Assembly (NCBI GenBank): GCA_048394785.1
Contig: DBFJGL010000041.1
Location: 1-7,730 of the forward strand
DNA: 7,730 bases
Origin: DBFJGL01 sp048394785
GTDB taxonomy: Bacteria; Bacillota; Clostridia; Christensenellales; CAG-917
Reading direction: 5' to 3'
In this document: piece by piece, positions 5,581-7,730 of the stretch
Layout: each line of letters starts with the position of its first letter
How positions within the stretch are numbered: position 1 is the first letter of the stretch
The notes under the pieces: generated by a model
What the model saw: only the letters and a program-made list of their open reading frames with translations
What the model was told of the DNA's origin: nothing
Database searches by the model: none
Position numbers and translations under genes: made by a program

Positions 5581-7335
5581 ATGAAGGACGCAGTATTGCT
5601 GTTCAAATTGCTTTACCGCAATCAGAAGGCAAATCTGAAAGAGGCGAAACAGACGGGCAAGCGCAAGCTTTCGTCGCGCGCCGCGATGTTGATGTCAATT
5701 ATTCCCGTCGCGGTTTTATTGTGCGGAGCGTCGGTGTTCATAGGATATATGCTTCCCGACTTTACGGCATACGCGAATACTCTTACCGCTTTTTTGAGTA
5801 TGATACAGATATTGTTGCTGTTCACCTCTGTTTTCACGTTCGTAAACGTGCTGTTCAACAACGCAGACGGCGCGTTTTTAAGCGCGTTGCCTCTGCGCCC
5901 AAACTCTGTGTTCGCGGCAAAATTCGCATTGGTATATATCAACGCGCTGGAAATGTCCGCAATACTGTTTATACCTGCGGCACTCGCGCTCACCATCACC
6001 TATAACGTACTGTCGCAAACAATGTTTTACGGTATCTATCCGCTTATTTTTCTGATTACGCTGTTTGCGCCCGTCTTGCCCGTGTTCATACTTTCGCTGT
6101 TTACGATGCCGATAATGTGGCTGAGTTCTTTCTTTAAGGGCAGAAGCACTCTGAAAAGCGTGCTTACGCTGATATTCTATCTCGGAATTATGGCGGCGTG
6201 GCTTGCGTTTATATACTCTTTGAACAAAATCGATTTCGGAGAGGGACAGGGAGGAATGAGCGGCGGCGCACTCGACGCGCTCGGTACGTTTTCGCTTGTG
6301 ATGTATCCCAACCGAACGCTTGTTTTTGCGTGTTTGGGCATTGACGCAGGCAAAAACGCGGGTATTTTTATTGCTATAATACTTGCGATGTTCTCGCTCG
6401 GACTACTGTTTTCGGCGTTGTTTTACAAGCGTATCGGAATGAGGCAGGCGGAGTCCCGCCCCGAACAGAGCAAGCGCGACATCAGCTACAAACAGACGAA
6501 TATAGTCGCCGCTTTGATGAAAAAGGACTTTTTGCAGGTAATGCGCAATCCGCAAATGGCGATGTCGTGTTTTGCAAATATGCTTACCACGCCCGTGATT
6601 TTGGTCGTGATGTATTTCGTCGGCACTTTCGACGGAATTTTTGAGGAAGAATACGGCGCGCAGATTTATCACATCTTGGTGGGCGGCGTTGCATTTGTTA
6701 CGGGGACGATGATGCTGGGCGGCGCGAATATGCTTGCGCTGATAGCGTACACGAGAGAGGGCGAGAGTTTTGCCGTCGGAAAATCTCTGCCGTATAAGCC
6801 CGTTCAATCCATAAAGGCAAAACTTGCGCTGTCCGTTTCGGCGTCGGCGGCGTGTCTTGCGGTATTCGTCATAATCGAAGCCGCGCTGTACAAACTCAAC
6901 GCCGTTGCGATAATCGGTTCGGCTGTAAGTACGCTGCTGTTTTCGAGCGGAATAAACGCTGCGGCTATATACTTGGATATGAAAAGCGGCAACGTGCATT
7001 GGAAAACCGCCGCCGATATGAAAAGTGCGATGAGTTCGAATTATTCGATGATGGCGTTCGCTTCCGGAACAATGTTAATAGCCGGGCTTCTGTTCGGACT
7101 GTCCTTCGCGTTCATACCCGTAATGGTTAGTTTGGGGACTTACGCGGGACTTGCGATATATTGGCTGATTGCGGCAATAATATCTTCAATAATATGCGCG
7201 TTCGGAGTGTTGTTTTTGTTCAAAAAGGGAGAGGCGGCATACGCTCTTATCGGAGAAAACAAGCCAAAACACCGCGAACCGCGCGTAAATTTCCCCAAAA
7301 TCAACAAGACGGGCGGCAGCGGAATGCTTAAATGA
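5581..7335 (+). CDS. ABC exporter permease, about 12 transmembrane helices
   Basis: This 584-residue integral membrane protein is the partner of the upstream ATPase. It resembles the large putative ABC exporter (ABC_tran_2-like) proteins of Firmicutes. After a basic cytoplasmic start (KANLKEAKQTGKRK), hydrophobic segments lie near 36-58, 66-92, 111-141, 147-182 (probably two), 190-213, 258-282, 331-349, 364-390, 412-436, 440-463, 486-513 and 517-547. The protein looks like two similar halves: ALPLRPNSVFAAKFAL (102-117) parallels KSLPYKPVQSIKAKLAL (401-417), each before a long helix. A cytoplasmic linker at 283-330 holds MKKDFLQVMRNPQ, a motif common at the start of such permease halves. The C-terminus is a basic tail. 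The start is fixed by GGAGGT (5568-5573), seven bases upstream and inside the end of the ATPase gene, which suggests coupled translation. No extracytoplasmic binding domain is visible. Confidence 0.92.
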   Translation: MKDAVLLFKLLYRNQKANLKEAKQTGKRKLSSRAAMLMSIIPVAVLLCGASVFIGYMLPDFTAYANTLTAFLSMIQILLLFTSVFTFVNVLFNNADGAFLSALPLRPNSVFAAKFALVYINALEMSAILFIPAALALTITYNVLSQTMFYGIYPLIFLITLFAPVLPVFILSLFTMPIMWLSSFFKGRSTLKSVLTLIFYLGIMAAWLAFIYSLNKIDFGEGQGGMSGGALDALGTFSLVMYPNRTLVFACLGIDAGKNAGIFIAIILAMFSLGLLFSALFYKRIGMRQAESRPEQSKRDISYKQTNIVAALMKKDFLQVMRNPQMAMSCFANMLTTPVILVVMYFVGTFDGIFEEEYGAQIYHILVGGVAFVTGTMMLGGANMLALIAYTREGESFAVGKSLPYKPVQSIKAKLALSVSASAACLAVFVIIEAALYKLNAVAIIGSAVSTLLFSSGINAAAIYLDMKSGNVHWKTAADMKSAMSSNYSMMAFASGTMLIAGLLFGLSFAFIPVMVSLGTYAGLAIYWLIAAIISSIICAFGVLFLFKKGEAAYALIGENKPKHREPRVNFPKINKTGGSGMLK

Positions 7336-7435
7336 AGCAAAGGTTTTGAAATAAGCGAATAACGTGTTAAACTTTTAGGAACGGGAACAGCCCGAGGTAT
7401 ATTGCCGAACGACGGATATAATGAAGCATTGCGGT

Positions 7436-7466
7436 GCGGTTCAAGCAAAACAGCTTTGCAAGCCGC
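7436..7466. repeat. Interrupted stem-loop upstream of ruvX
   Basis: GCGG (7436-7439) pairs with CCGC (7463-7466) and GCAAA (7445-7449) pairs with TTTGC (7455-7459) around an ACAGC loop, with a small internal loop. No T-run follows, so it is not a standard terminator. It may be a leader structure of ruvX or chance. A smaller CGGG-AACAG-CCCG hairpin lies at 7382-7394, also without a T-run. The gap 7336-7497 holds no gene I can support. TATAAT at 7417-7422 has no -35 box at the right distance. Confidence 0.3.
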
Positions 7467-7497
7467 ATATAGAAAAACAGCGAAAACGGGAGAAAAA

Positions 7498-7730
7498 ATG
7501 TATAAGAGAAAAATCGCGCTCGACGTGGGCGACGTGAGAATAGGCGTGGCGGTAAGCGATATAATGGGACTTACCGCAAATCCGAGAGAAACGTACGTTC
7601 GCAAAAAGGAGGATACCGATTACGATATATCCTATTTCTGCGAATATGCGAAACGGGAGGACGCAGACGCGTTCGTGCTGGGACTTCCGAGAAATATGGA
7701 CGGCACGGAGGGCGACAGGGCGGCAATAAC
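7498..7730 (+). CDS. ruvX: Putative pre-16S rRNA nuclease / Holliday junction resolvase RuvX (YqgF), 5' part
   Basis: The window ends after 77 codons of this gene, roughly the first half of a protein usually about 140 residues long. YqgF/RuvX has an RNase H-like fold. It processes the 5' end of 16S rRNA in E. coli and has also been proposed as a Holliday junction resolvase. The N-terminus KIALDVGDVRIGVAVSD (5-21) carries the family motif with the catalytic Asp9, followed by GLTANPRET and the second block FVLGLPRNMDGTEGDRA, as in the usual GLPLNMDGSEG. The Shine-Dalgarno GGGAG (7488-7492) is five bases before the ATG. In many Firmicutes ruvX follows alaS and ireB; here it follows an ABC exporter. 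Its own promoter is not clear, although a TATAAT word sits at 7417-7422. Confidence 0.94.
   Translation, partial: MYKRKIALDVGDVRIGVAVSDIMGLTANPRETYVRKKEDTDYDISYFCEYAKREDADAFVLGLPRNMDGTEGDRAAI

Noticed and set aside
7417..7497. TATAAT at 7417 as the ruvX promoter, and an ATG at 7421 as a small ORF
   Set aside because: No -35 or extended -10 element accompanies the TATAAT, and the ATG ORF has no ribosome binding site and runs out of frame through the start of ruvX.
7140..7604. 154-codon minus-strand ORF over the permease end and ruvX start
   Set aside because: It is antisense to two recognisable genes and has no family resemblance.

Overview
The window reads as chromosomal DNA from an endospore-forming Firmicute of the clostridial type. 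The evidence is a compact spoVAC-spoVAD-spoVAE cluster, a yunB gene, Shine-Dalgarno sequences of the AGGAG type and sigma-A promoters close to consensus. The short spoVA operon (only AC, AD and AE) is the arrangement usual in Clostridia rather than the seven-gene Bacillus operon. No rRNA, tRNA, CRISPR array, insertion sequence or phage gene was seen. The genus cannot be named from this sequence.

Layout, left to right. Positions 1-361 are mostly non-coding, with one doubtful 63-codon ORF (90-281) and a palindromic hairpin against the spoVAC ribosome binding site. spoVAC (362-799) and spoVAD (801-2000) are one base apart. A 150-base gap containing an inverted repeat and a direct repeat separates spoVAD from spoVAE (2151-2522). 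yunB (2598-3272, minus strand) converges on spoVAE. Divergent from yunB is rarA/mgsA (3412-4719), with a near-consensus promoter whose expected transcription start falls on the ATG, so its mRNA is probably leaderless. A separate promoter with a perfect 17-base operator then drives a two-gene ABC exporter: ATPase 4843-5577 and a 12-helix permease 5581-7335. The window ends inside ruvX/yqgF (7498 onward).

How the genes work together. The spoVA proteins form the channel that moves dipicolinic acid into the developing forespore and out again at germination; SpoVAC and SpoVAE are membrane proteins and SpoVAD is the peripheral DPA-binding subunit. YunB is a membrane-anchored sporulation protein made in the mother cell in Bacillus. 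RarA and RuvX both act on stalled replication forks or branched DNA. In B. subtilis their homologues yrvN and yrrK lie in the same chromosomal neighbourhood, so the rarA-to-ruvX stretch may be a compressed version of it with an ABC exporter between them. The exporter looks like an independently regulated cassette of unknown substrate.

No wholly new system is evident. The items most worth a second look are the roughly 64-residue insert in SpoVAD, the leaderless rarA promoter, the operator of the ABC cassette, and the structured gap inside the spoVA cluster.
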